Shown here piece by piece: positions 10,291 to 20,255 of a stretch of DNA of 24,036 bases (positions are counted from its first letter, which is position 1; each line of letters begins with the position of its first letter). The stretch is from Nemertoderma westbladi. Its lineage: Eukaryota; Xenacoelomorpha; Nemertodermatida; Nemertodermatidae. The stretch lies in assembly GCA_032718475.1 (NCBI GenBank), contig JAUCBJ010008005.1:1-24036 (forward strand), given 5' to 3'. The notes beneath the pieces are model-generated. The model saw only the letters and a list, made by a program, of their open reading frames with translations, was not told the origin of the DNA and searched no databases. The translations under genes and the position numbers were made by a program.

Positions 10291-10528
10291 AGCAAAAAAA
10301 AGCAAACAGTCGGCCGAAGCCGGAGGCAACCCAAAGGCTCCTCTTTCGATAGCTGCTACCCGAGGGTAGGGGTGGGCGCTACTCCTATCCCAAGATTTGC
10401 TCCCAGTTATTTAACTGGTACTCATTTTATCGACCCCAGTGGATGAAAGGCTGAGTGGACCCTGGCGGGGCTGAACCTACAACCAATAGATTGCAGGCCC
10501 GGCGCTCAACCAAATGAGCTACCCCGCC
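10291..10528 (-). mobile_element. tRNA-derived SINE with target-site duplication
   Basis: Read on the minus strand, the element opens with a tRNA-like head (10464-10528). It has an A-box region TAGCTCATTTGGTTGAGC, a B-box-like GGTTCAGCCCC, and self-complementary ends GGCGGGG / CCCCGCC. The body contains CAGCCTTTCATCC and GGTCGATAAAATGAGTACC; from memory these resemble tRNA SINE bodies described in molluscs and other invertebrates, which I cannot confirm here. It ends in a T-rich tail. GTATACA occurs immediately outside both ends (10284-10290 and 10529-10535), a target-site duplication of at least 7 bp. Confidence 0.88.
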
Positions 10529-10620
10529 GTATACAGGTATTGTTAAATTGTATTACTCAGTGTTGTAATTGATTATAGTTAGTATTATCTTTGTTGATTT
10601 CTTTAAGGCCTTCGACCAGA

Positions 10621-11490
10621 AATCTCAGGACATCATAACCTACACACAGGGCGAACATTACTACATATATCTTTAGCCGAAAGAAATTTAATTAAATATT
10701 ATTATTATTATTATTAACACTCGATAGCAGTAAAAATATGATCGAGGAGAAAACAACCAGGTTACAAACAACAAGGACGGTTGTAAAACAAAACTAAATA
10801 CACATAATAACAGAGTAAACAGATCAATGGCAATAAGGGCGCGTTGGCAAATATACGTCATAATTATGTAAACAATAACACTCGATAAAAAAATTATAAA
10901 AAAATCGGACAAACATACTTCTGTACGTATTGTGACAGGGACTACAATAGACGTTAAGTGAAATAAAACCCATCGCATAAAAGCAAAAAATAAATTAAAA
11001 ATAAGTCATAAAATCTCTTTAATCGCAAAAACATTAATATAAAAAAAAATAAATCATAAAATCAGGGCACCAAATATGCAAATAATAATCAATAATTACT
11101 TGAACCTATTGAAGCAGCAAAATGAAATAAGATTTAATTCCTTGACCATTCTTGCAAATATAAATATATTTTCGGCATTGACCACTCTGGATGGAAGCCA
11201 GTCGAGTTTGCCGATGGAATAATTTACGGTTATGACCCCTTAGACCTGCACGAGGAGGACCATAGCTAAAAAAAATTTAAAAAAGGTAAGTCAGTTATTT
11301 TATTATTAATATGTTGACTAGTAATTCAGGGATCGAAAAAACTCTTTCAGACGCGCTTGAATGCCGAAATAGTTTTGATGGAGGCTATGACATCCCCGCA
11401 TCCGAAAGGAGAACCGGTACTACTGTATTCTACAACTACAGTACCAGTACAACAGTACTATGGTACAGACAGCACTGGGCCGGTACAAAA
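10621..11490 (-). pseudogene. Broken copy of F-box gene 5' end
   Basis: Two segments match the 5' part of the intact F-box gene at 11568-12824, in the same order and orientation. The segment 11311-11410 matches its N-terminal coding region and 11410-11490 matches its 5' flank. The segment 10621-10690 matches the F-box region (LSA.DIC..VRPVCRL). The copy is dead: an in-frame TAG follows the second codon equivalent, a ~17-base deletion shifts the frame after VCRL, homology stops near 10615, and ~620 bp lie between the two segments. It sits just beyond the 3' end of the intact gene, so the locus is a tandem duplication with one decayed member. Confidence 0.85.
10691..11310. other. ~620-bp insertion splitting the F-box copy
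   Basis: In the intact gene the corresponding joint is contiguous (GAAATTTAAATATGTGTTC near 12730-12745). Here the two halves are separated by AT-rich sequence that starts with an (ATT)n run and ends TTATTATTAAT. The ATT run could be a retroelement tail on the minus strand. Near its right end (about 11144-11269, plus) is a 42-codon open stretch ending in TAA, containing GWKPVEFADGIIYGYDP. I do not recognise it. Confidence 0.6.
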
Positions 11491-11567
11491 GAATAATGAC
11501 AGAAGATAAGAAATAGATACAAGAAATATGGCCGATCTGCATAATTATTATTCTTTGAGCTTTAATA

Positions 11568-12824
11568 TTATATCAAACACAATCTAACAAATACAGTTGA
11601 ACGGGTCTTATATATATTGTGATATAAGTTATGTAGTTGGCTCGCGGTTATATCGCTTTCTTTTGCTTTGGGGTCCAATCGAAATACTTCATCACAGAAG
11701 ACATTTACCAATGTGGAGCCTGGAAACATCTTGGGTATTATTAACGAGATTTTTTTGCCGTAGGGGCTGCAGGTGAAGATCCATTCGAAACTGAAAGCGA
11801 ATATAATATCGTCCACACAGTTCGGAGGTGGAGGTGCCAGACCCCCTAAATGAGACTCTATATTCGCCGCTTCCATATCGTGAGATATGGGAAATATGAC
11901 ATCACTAACTGACACCCGGTCGCCGTAAAACGCAACGCAAGAGAAGGTAGGAGCTTTGTCTAAATTTCCAGCACCATACCAATCTAGTTCACCACCTGCG
12001 ATCAACGGATTCTGAAATCCAAACACTATATAAAGCAAATTACTTAAATCAGTTATATTTATGGTTGTTATTATTTCCTGGCTGGAGACGATAATAACAT
12101 ATTTGACATTATGAATTCGACCTAAAAGTCCCGCCTTCTGCAAAAACTCACCAACATTTCGAACTCCATCCCTGAAGTTCTTGAGGTCGCTGTTATATAT
12201 GTCGAACTGAATTATATTACCGTCGTAGTTTTTAGAGAATGAGAGGCAAGAAATTAAGTTTTGTTGTTTGGTTTGACCGCCAGCTGATGTTACCGGCATT
12301 ATATCACCATTCAACTTCACGGACGATGGAAAACATTTGCTGTAATCTCTTCGTAAACTATGAACGAGCTTCCATGATGAGGGAAGTAAAACCCCTGGAT
12401 TCAGACTATTAATGTTTAAAGATATAAAAGCAAATTTGGGCATCGTATATAAGTTATGGGCCCATTTCTGCAACTGTTTCTCAGTACGTGCCACTGCCAA
12501 TTCCTGTAATTCAGTACGTGCCACTTCCAATTCCTGTAATTTGAGGAGCGAAAAGTCAGCGGAAAATTCCAGCGCCTTCTGGTACACGATTCGTTCGCTC
12601 TCAGTCAGGGCTTGATTACCGCTAAGGAATAAATCCAATCGTCGTGGTCTCAATCTCAGGACATAATCTCCGGCTTTCGCCCATAACCTACACACAGGGC
12701 GAACATTACATATGTCTACAGCCGAAAGAAATTTAAATATGTGTTCTAGTAATTCAGGGAGTGAGAAAACTCTTTCAGACGCGCCTGGATGGCGAAATCG
12801 TTTTGATGGAGGCGGTGACGACAT
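11568..12824 (-). CDS. FBXO22-like F-box/FIST-domain protein, intronless
   Basis: A single uninterrupted frame of 418 codons from the ATG at 12824-12822; a longer frame to 12836 would start at GTG, preceded by an in-frame TAG. Residues ~18-55 form an F-box (LPELLEHIFKFLS..DICNVRPVCRLW). The rest follows the layout of animal FBXO22, whose C-terminal half is a FIST domain. Collinear landmarks are AGLL....VKYVIIVSS, LIAGGELDW, CVAFYGDRVSVSDVIFPIS, FPGSTLVNVFCDEVF and a hydrophobic C-terminus, at about the same length as vertebrate FBXO22. By family knowledge it would bind Skp1 and act as an SCF ubiquitin-ligase substrate adaptor. Similarity is weak, so it may be a diverged paralogue. Lack of introns suggests a retrocopy or intron loss. 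No canonical poly-A signal is obvious. Confidence 0.82.
   Translation of the reverse strand: MSSPPPSKRFRHPGASERVFSLPELLEHIFKFLSAVDICNVRPVCRLWAKAGDYVLRLRPRRLDLFLSGNQALTESERIVYQKALEFSADFSLLKLQELEVARTELQELAVARTEKQLQKWAHNLYTMPKFAFISLNINSLNPGVLLPSSWKLVHSLRRDYSKCFPSSVKLNGDIMPVTSAGGQTKQQNLISCLSFSKNYDGNIIQFDIYNSDLKNFRDGVRNVGEFLQKAGLLGRIHNVKYVIIVSSQEIITTINITDLSNLLYIVFGFQNPLIAGGELDWYGAGNLDKAPTFSCVAFYGDRVSVSDVIFPISHDMEAANIESHLGGLAPPPPNCVDDIIFAFSFEWIFTCSPYGKKISLIIPKMFPGSTLVNVFCDEVFRLDPKAKESDITASQLHNLYHNIYKTRSTVFVRLCLI
12481..12540 (-). repeat. In-frame 30-bp duplication inside F-box gene
   Basis: Two adjacent 30-bp units (12481-12510 and 12511-12540) differ at one base and encode LQEL(E/A)VARTE twice. 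The duplication lies just after the F-box in a predicted helical, charged linker and preserves the frame. Confidence 0.95.
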
Positions 12825-12975
12825 CAGCACATCCACAGAGTACCGGTACTACAACAGTACTACACCAGACAACTTTACTGTACTATGGACAGACAGCATT
12901 TATGACAACAGTATTTATGAATCAGTCGATAAGACAGTCAGACAGTAGGGCTACCGGTGTCACAGGCGAAAATGT

Positions 12976-12998
12976 CCCCCCCCCCCCCCCCCCCCCCC
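12976..12998. repeat. Poly-C tract (23 C)
   Basis: An uninterrupted C run upstream (on the minus strand) of the F-box gene. It could affect assembly quality or form an i-motif/G-quadruplex on the opposite strand. The plus-strand frame crossing it (12761-13087) is an artefact of the run. Confidence 0.9.
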
Positions 12999-13021
12999 GC
13001 CCAGGTTGCAGAGTATGGCAA

Positions 13022-13135
13022 GTGCACGCACCAGTGCACGCCTCAAAAATTTGTTGTGCACGCCTGAATGACCAGTACACGCCTTAAAAATTTGTTGTGC
13101 ACGCCTGAAAAATTTATTGGCCTACAAAAATGCAC
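13022..13135 (+). repeat. GTGCACGCC-type short tandem repeat
   Basis: The block (C/T)CTCAAAAATTTGTTGTGCACGCCTGAA is repeated at about 13041 and 13082, with further GTGCACGC motifs at 13021, 13034 and 13131. Copies are partly diverged. Confidence 0.75.
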
Positions 13136-13139
13136 GCGT

Positions 13140-13660
13140 AAAATATTGTCTCGTCTGACTCTGACTGCAGACTGGACTGTAGAGCAAGAATGCCAGAATG
13201 CCCGATATAACTATAAGGCAGTATAAGGTGTCCATGCCTGTTGCTCTCCCACATGGACCTGCCCACATCCTTTGCCTGTACTGTATGCTCATTCAGTCAT
13301 TAAGTCATTACTGCATTATTACTGTATATTTTTTGCCAGTAGTTATTCTTATAAGCCAGTATGGCGATTGATTAGGCCTTAATTTCATCAATTCAAGTAC
13401 AAAAACCTCGAGCGTAGCGATAAGAAAATTTTTTGTACATAAACAGAAACACATCAGCAGACTGGCAGGCAGGAGCTGGGGAAATATCTTCTCTGTGCTG
13501 GGGGGTAAGAGCGCGTAAGAAAAGGGGGAAGAGGGGGAAAGAAAAGGGGTATGGATCTATAAATAGCATCCAATGGGACGCCTCTATTTTACGACCGTTC
13601 TATACTGTAAACATACAGCTGTCTACCTTATTGAGAAGTGGTAATACTACTTAGTTGCTA
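13140..13660. other. Intergenic, nothing recognised
   Basis: Low-complexity AG-rich sequence at 13515-13550 and ACTGTA/CAGTA words, but no supportable gene. The short frame at 13433-13654 has no domain features. Confidence 0.4.
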
Positions 13661-13666
13661 AACTTA

Positions 13667-13864
13667 CCCCCCCCCCCCCCCCCTCCACCTATCATTACAC
13701 ACCTACTGTACTTAACCATACATACCCATTCCTATATACCTACTTACACGTACCCTCCCACCCACCTAAGCACGTCGACTTAACTGCACCCACCCACCGA
13801 CCTAAGCACAACTACTTAACTGTACCCACCCTCAAGCACGTCTACTTAACCGCACCCACTGTTA
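13667..13864 (+). repeat. C17 tract plus CACCCACC-rich minisatellite
   Basis: The run of 17 C (13667-13683) is followed by a C-rich array. From about 13768, units of the form CCTAAGCAC(G)TC(G)ACTTAAC(T)GCACCCACC are repeated three times at 13770-13862 with substitutions. Weaker relatives lie upstream (TACTTAAC, TACTTACACGTACCC). Confidence 0.75.
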
Positions 13865-14685
13865 GCGCTACAATTCAATTTTGCAAATAATGAGCCTAAA
13901 CTTACGACCAGCTGTATATACAAGAAACGGGCGCTAGTAACCGTTACTTGTACTCGTAGAATAATTTATTGTTGCATATAAAACTGGCGTTACTATAAAC
14001 AGATTTGAAACCCCGTATAAATAGTTCCTTTAAGTTGTGTGTCTGGACTGCTTACGTCTTTATGTCTAACTGAAAACTGTATTCATTCGAGACTTATGGA
14101 AGTCGGATTTATGAAACTGACAATCCGAGATACCGATGTCACAGGAATTAATTTTGTGCACGTATTAAAATATGTTAGTTTGCTATTAATATTAGGCGTC
14201 ATATGACAATACTGTAACACACACCCCAATGCGATGAGTTGCAATACCGTACAGTCTATAGACCACCAACCTCAATGTTATTGTGCTACCAACGTTAATC
14301 AACAACGGAATGACTTGAATCCATTCTCTTTATCTTTATCGATAACATAATAATAACATAAATCGCAATAATTCAACTGATATAACAAATTAATTAATAG
14401 ACAAACAATAAATCGACATAATACGAATCAATATCACAAATTGACATCGGCAATATCACGAATTGACGTGAATATTCCGACCCACAAATCTACTAACAGC
14501 TAGTGAGCTATTAACTAATAAATCTTCAATAGTTAGGCTAACCAACTGATATAATGCTATACTATATATACTATATAGGCTGGGGCTGGTAAGCTGAATG
14601 CAAATGGGTATTAGCCAATCAGAGCTATTCTGCATGGCCCTTGCCGTATAACATAATAATTCCCTGGCAGAAGTAAATTAACAAT
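13865..14685. other. AT-rich intergenic, nothing recognised
   Basis: No frame of note. The interval 14330-14490 has repeated short words (AATAACATAA, ATCACAAATTGACATCG / ATCACGAATTGACGTG). The interval 14600-14680 contains a CCAATCAGAG motif but no linked gene. Confidence 0.4.
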
Positions 14686-14745
14686 ATGGGGCGAGCCTGC
14701 AAGGTAAATGCCATACACTAGTGGCATTAACACCGTTCCCGAGAG
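14686..14745. repeat. GGGGCGAGCC dispersed-repeat end
   Basis: ATGGGGCGAGCCTGCAAGG followed by ACTAGTGGCATTAACACC resembles the start and end of the 56-bp units at 5766-5933. It adjoins one of the CCGTTCCC octamers (14733-14740) that also mark the repeat blocks near 17-18 kb. Confidence 0.4.
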
Positions 14746-14801
14746 TTGAGGCTAAGTACATACTACAACTTGTAAAACAAGTTCTGCTTAATAAACAAAG
14801 T

Positions 14802-16107
14802 TTACAAATTTAACAAGTTCTTGTTAAATAAACAGAATTTACAATTCGGAAGACTCAATTCTCTTAATCTCCGCAGCAGGCTCAATCTACCTTGTTTAAC
14901 CTTCCTTCTTGACCTTTCCGACTTTAATCTGCTAACTTCGCCCTTGGTAATCATATCGAGGATGTTTGGGTAATGGGTAAGTGACTCCACCAAGGTGTCA
15001 TCTGGGAATGGGCGCAGTTCTAGAACGTCAGCAACAAGAACCTTACCAGCATATGCGCGGATAGAGGTGTTCAGCTGTTCGTTACCCGTCTGAAGTTATC
15101 GGTGCTGTCTCGCAGTAGACCGCTTCAGTAATTTCCCATACCCAATATTGGTATCTCGTCTCGGTTTTATCGGAGGTAAGTCCAACACATGTATTAATAC
15201 GGCTGCGTCGGGACTGCGAATGGTTTAGTTGTTGTCATGAACTGCTTAGGTTCATTGGAAATTAGATACATGGTCCCGATGTCGATTTGTTTTAACCTTG
15301 CGGCACTCCGTCTCCCTCAACTCGGGATGATTTCTCGAAGAAGGAATCGCCGTCTTTGGGACCTTGTTGAATTACTTTGACGATACTGTAGGACTCATTA
15401 TCATCAGGAATTGTACCATGGAGGTAATTTCGTTCGAAACAGGTGTCCATACGGTCAATGACCCTATGTTATAACTCTATGTCGGGCGACCAAACTCTTT
15501 GTTGTTCGTACAGAGTCTACTGTGTCCTATACTCGCCACCAGACTGGCAGTCAGCTCAATTTCTATGGTTTGGTTGAGCTGTTCCAACAACGCTAGAATC
15601 TCGATACATGATGTCATTCGACTCATATATGCAGTAGTCGAAAGGATCGAGAATTTCTGATTGACTTCAGATATACTGGAGACAACTGTTCCACGGATGA
15701 TGTCTCGAGTCAGTTAGAGTCTATTCATTAGATCGTGACAGTCGCCACATACACAATGGGCAGCGGTTGACGTGGAGGGGAATACTCGCTGATCTCGGGG
15801 AACTCACTTGACTGTACTCTCTAGTCAAAAGGGTCCAAATATGATAAAGGATTCGGTGATCAAGGATTGCGATTCTTGGTTCGCTCGTCAAAGAGAGTTC
15901 AAACATCTCGGTTTGTGTAAGGTAATTCGGGGAACTACAATAGTTGAACTCCCATCTGAGTTGCTCATCCATCATTTACGGCTCAGCATATCGAGATAGG
16001 GGTTGTTCGTTGGTGATCCAATTGAGAGACCATCCAATAATTCCTTCATAGCCCGAATATATCGCTCCCTTAATTCGTGATCATCTTCAATTAAATCCAT
16101 TCCGATA
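14802..16107 (-). pseudogene. Degenerate coding region, unidentified
   Basis: On the minus strand a series of open stretches with coding-like composition is joined only through stops and frameshifts. A start-like ATG near 16107 opens a charged helical segment (MDLIEDDHELRERYIRAMKE) that stops near 15978. A stretch at roughly 15710-15495 contains EILALLEQLNQTIEIELTAS. Next come stretches containing FERNYLHGTIPDDNESYSIV (~15460-15320) and IDIGTMYLISNEPKQF (~15285-15200). The last, about 15085-14802, ends in a very basic tail (SRLKSERSRRKVKQGR). Position and strand suggest an accessory or Gag/Env-type gene of a retroelement, but no diagnostic motif confirms it. A decayed host gene is equally possible. 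Confidence 0.55.
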
Positions 16108-16129
16108 TATATGATCCAAAGATATCAAG

Positions 16130-17960
16130 AGTTATAAGTGCTTGTCGAAATTGAGGTTAGCGGACGTCGCCACCTCTTCCCTTTCACCCGCAGTATGGTT
16201 TGAGTTTCTCGGGCAGTTTATTGTTTTGTTCCGCACCTTCGGATATAACTACCGATCCGGTGGCGGACAATAAACTTAAGCCGAGTCCCTCAAAACCATC
16301 CAGAGCTGCGGGCCGCTATTGATCATTGCCGGCAAGTCACAAAATATTGAGGCAAAAGCTTTAACTTTACTCGTGAGATATAAACTGTCAATAGATACCG
16401 CAACTCGCTACTGTAACACACATAGATTAGCTGAGATCAATTGTTTATTACACGGTGCGACACAAATACAAAGGTTCCGTTGATTTGGTGTTTTCCACGA
16501 TGCCGCTAATTAAATTTCATAGCTAGTTACTAATTGTATACATATTATTATCCCATTATTTGTTGTTTGACAAAAATGGAACAATAATTATGCTTTAACT
16601 TTCGAATTAATCAACTATAACTGCGGCATCTAGGAGAACGAGAATAGTTAGAGTAGTTCTCATGCATTCAAATAGAGGTAATGTCATATAACAGATTTAT
16701 ATCTTATTTATCATCTGCGACATCGGTTAAATAACGTGACATGAAATATTAATATATTTCTGTCTGATTGAAATAATTTATTTTGTTCCTTCTATTTGAA
16801 AATTTTGCAATTTAACATTTATATTAGATATAAAGACGTTAGCAATTGACGTTATTGCACACACAAATACATCTGGTTAATTCAGGGATGACTTGTGGCT
16901 TTAAATGGTCAAAATGACAACAGTATTTGACTGTTGTGAAGACTTCCCTCGTTGCACACAGGTTGAATATAAATATATCTATCCGTGAATTAATGTACAA
17001 GGAGGCCAAATTGGTTATTTTATTGGGCTGATTTTGCAATCCGTTCCCATAATTATTTAATATTTTATTTATAATACGACGTTAACAACTGATGCTTATT
17101 ATGATGTGCAAGTACATCGGATAGGTTCAACGATGCCTTGGGACATCCAAACATTCAGTTTGTCAAGGGTATAAACAATATATTTATTCATATTGTTATG
17201 TGGGGACTTCTCTTATTGTACACCGGCGAACATTAAGCCATTTATAACATAAGTTATTGTACAATAAGACCAAATGGGATATATAGATATATAGTATGTT
17301 TAGGCTAGCGGGCGTCGCTGCCTACCTCTCGTTGCCCCCGGACAGTGGGATTCTCAGCGCCGATGTACCGTCGTCGCGGTGTTTACGCCAACATGTAGCA
17401 ACAGCACGACAACGATAACCGGCACAAGTCACTCCACTATCCGTCCCAAAGGCTTGAATCCACTTTAGGTTCCTTCTATAGGAGAGTTGGGCTACTTTTA
17501 CAATTGCGACTAGCTACTGTAAACATACTTTAGCAGTAACATTCACCTATAAACGCACAAGGGGTTACACGGGGTGTTGAACAAAATTTTTACTCAGCAG
17601 TGGGAGTTTATTCCGTTCCCGTGATTTGTCATATTTTATTGACGTGCTATGGGACTTCTTTTACTGTACACTTTCAGAGAATAAGCCTATTATAGACTCG
17701 TAGATTAATGTACAATAAAGCCAAATTTATTTTGTGTCACTATTATGTAGCCTAAATATTTACATTATATTCTTACAGGTACAGCGTACATACATGATAT
17801 TCTTAGAGCGTACATACAGTATATTCTTACAGCGTAAATAAGCTAAACTTTAAGAATCTGCACTCTTTGAATTTTTAAAAAATTTTGCTATGTTAATCCG
17901 AATTTACAATAACCCGTTCCCACGATTTGATGGAATGTTATCATCACAATCGTATCCAAT
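16130..17960 (-). repeat. Diverged repeated blocks, possible LTR-related region
   Basis: Several blocks recur. Block one begins TAGCGG(A/G)CGTCGC at 16156 and 17305 and runs on to (C/A)GCTACTGTAA and TTACACGG. Block two is seen at about 16836-17048, 17080-17290 and, less completely, 17560-17735. It runs from GACGTTA through GGGACTTCTCTTATTGTACA-like sequence to TGTACAATAAG.CCAAAT. In its middle copy CTTATTGTAC (17212-17221) pairs perfectly with GTACAATAAG (17259-17268). The octamer CCGTTCCC (plus) ends blocks at 17041, 17613 and 17914. The region follows the BEL/Pao pol stop codon, where a 3' LTR is expected, but I cannot define TG...CA ends. The short frame at 16839-17039 is not convincing. 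Confidence 0.6.
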
Positions 17961-17965
17961 GTTTA

Positions 17966-20254
17966 TTAATTTGGATTAATGTGTTCAAAGGAATACAGTG
18001 TTGGTTTTTTACGACCATAATCGCCTGATTCCTCGCGGGCTATTTCCAGCAAACAGAGCCGTCCAATTGGTCTATTCAGTGTTTGAGGTACGAATTCTAA
18101 TTTCTTCTTATCCTTCTCCCTTTGTTTCTTCTTTCTCATTACGATGAGGTCGACTGATCTCACAAGTCCGTCAGCGGATGTATGGACAACTGTGACACGT
18201 CCAGTTTGCCATCGCTTCCTCGGGATATCGTCGTCGACTATTAGTACTACGTCATCAATTCGAAGGTTTTCCTGACGACTAAACCATTTGGTGCGCAGTT
18301 GGAGAGATGGTAAGTAGTGTTTCTCGAAGTGTATGGCGAATCTATTGGAAAGTAATTGCATCATCCGCCATGTTTGACGTAAGTATATATGGGAATCTTC
18401 CGAATTAGAAACAGGTACCATAACGATGGGTTTCTTCATCAGGAAGTGGGCAGGTGTCAGCGACTCCAATGACTTCGGATCAGACGAAGCAGGCATCAAT
18501 GGACGGTCGTTAATGTAAGCTGCTATTTCTTCCAGAAAGGTGCGAAGTAACTCATCTGTTAGGTATGCCCCGCATGGTATCACGTGGTGGAACGCTATTT
18601 TAACACTTCGGATCATCCGCTCCCAGCTACCTCCCCACCATGGTGCGTCAGCTGCGTTGAACGTCCAAGTTGCCGCGTTTACACGCAAGTAAGCTACAAT
18701 ACCTAGTCCAACCTTGCTCGCATCACTGAAGACATGTAACTGGTACTCATAATTAGGTAGTACATGGCCAAAGTAGGCCCGTGGTACCTTAAAGTCCTCA
18801 ATTTCTGGCAAAGTCTCCTCCCAAGCTTGCCAACGGGCCAACAACTTACCAGTCAACGGGTCATCCCAGGAATTGTTTTCTTCCCACATATCCCGAACTA
18901 TACACCTAGCCGTCAAGATAACTGGGCCAATGAAACCAATGGGATCAAAATAGGTGCTTAATATGCTAAGGCATATTCTCTTAGTACGTTTACTCTCACT
19001 TCTCACCTGTAGTTTGAATGACATTTCATCAGTTTCGGCGTTCCATCTTAAACCTAATGTCTTTGTTTCCGGTAAATCATCACGTGTCAAATCCAGATTT
19101 TTCGCACCACGGTCTTCGAATGGTATTGAGTCCAGGAACTCTCTGGAGTTGCTAGCGAACTTCGTGAGCTTGAATCCTCCTCGTTTAAGACATTCTACTG
19201 TACCTTTCGCTATGCTTATCGCCTCCTCAACGGTTGGAACAGACTTCAAGTTGTCATCCATATATATATCTTTCTTGATATTTTCTAGGACGGCGGGCGA
19301 GAAATCATGTTGGTTATCGTCCGCCGTGGTATGAACAATGAAGCATGAGTTAGATGGGCTGGAATTAATGCCAAACGCTTGTACCGTCATCCAATATTCC
19401 TTCAGAGGTTTTCTAAAGTCTCCGTCTGGCCACCAAAAAAACCGGAGGCTATCTCTGTCTACTTGTAGGGCCTTCACTTGTAAAAACATGCCTTCAATAT
19501 CTGAGGCGAAGGCGATCGAGTATTGGCGAAGGCGAATCAAGATTCCTAGAAGGGATTGCAACATGTTGGGACCAGTCATTAATTCTGAATTCAGAGACTG
19601 TCCTTTATATAGAGCTGAAGCATCAAAGACCACTCTCACAGTATCTGGCTTGTCGGGACGTTCCACATAGTGATGAGTTATATAGTATGTCCGATTTGAT
19701 TCTGGTGTCCTTGTTGGCACTTCTTCAGCATACCCTTTTGTGATGAACTTCTCCATCTGTTCCCTATACATGTGCCATGCGTTATGGTTTGCAGCCAATC
19801 GTCGCTTTAATTGTTCCACTCTCTTCTCTGCTAGAATTCTGTTGTTATGGAACTTGGGATCCCGAGAGCGCCAAAGTAAACCTATTTCATACTTACCTTC
19901 ATTCTTTAAGAATTTTGTGGTAGTCCGTTGTATGTCACGGGATCGCTCATCTTCAACAGATAAGGCTTTCTCATAAGAAGTTGGTCCCTCCCTTTCTTGT
20001 TTCATTATACTTACGAGTTGTTGCTCAGCATTATATTCAGCCTGAGCTCGCAAGATTTCACTTAATTTGTCATGTTCATCGTTAACAAAATTTCCTTGCA
20101 AAGAATTATAATTCTGCATTTGATAATTAATATACTGTTCGTCATCAATTAACTCTGTATCAGTCTCATCATTCTCTAGGTCTATGTTTTGGTCATTGTC
20201 AGTCGATAAGACATTTTCAAGTGATGAGTCATAGCTAAGAACTTCGTTTACCTT
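17966..20254 (-). mobile_element. pol: BEL/Pao retrotransposon pol, internally deleted and 5'-interrupted
   Basis: Open on the minus strand; an ATG lies at 20119-20117, but the frame continues in phase to 20254 with acidic Asp/Glu-rich sequence, so that ATG is probably internal. In order it shows the pre-RT region (HHYVERPDK.RVVFDASA), a Pao-type reverse transcriptase (ASDIEGMFLQV; catalytic YMDD at 19253-19264), the region after the RT (YFDPIGFIGPVILTARC; HVFSDASKVGLGIVAYLR), then abruptly the C-terminal integrase signature (APWWGGSWERMIRSVK, ~18605-18650). RNase H, the zinc finger and the first two acidic integrase residues are missing: an in-frame deletion near 18655-18690. Gag and protease are absent, lying beyond the LINE inserted at 20255 or lost. 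It cannot be autonomous. Confidence 0.93.
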
Positions 20255-20255
20255 T

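Noticed and set aside
10688-10978. Minus-strand 96-codon hydrophobic frame
   Set aside because: It is AT-rich, ends by reading through an ATT run as poly-Ile and has no conserved features. Its hydrophobicity follows from T-rich codons.
12834-12836. GTG as the F-box gene start
   Set aside because: In an animal the in-frame ATG at 12824-12822 is the natural start, and an in-frame TAG lies just upstream.
12761-13087. Plus-strand 108-codon frame with a polyproline run
   Set aside because: It runs antisense across the F-box gene start and through a 23-C homopolymer. No domain is recognisable.
18764-19976. Plus-strand frames of 65-126 codons
   Set aside because: These are antisense shadows of the BEL/Pao pol frame.
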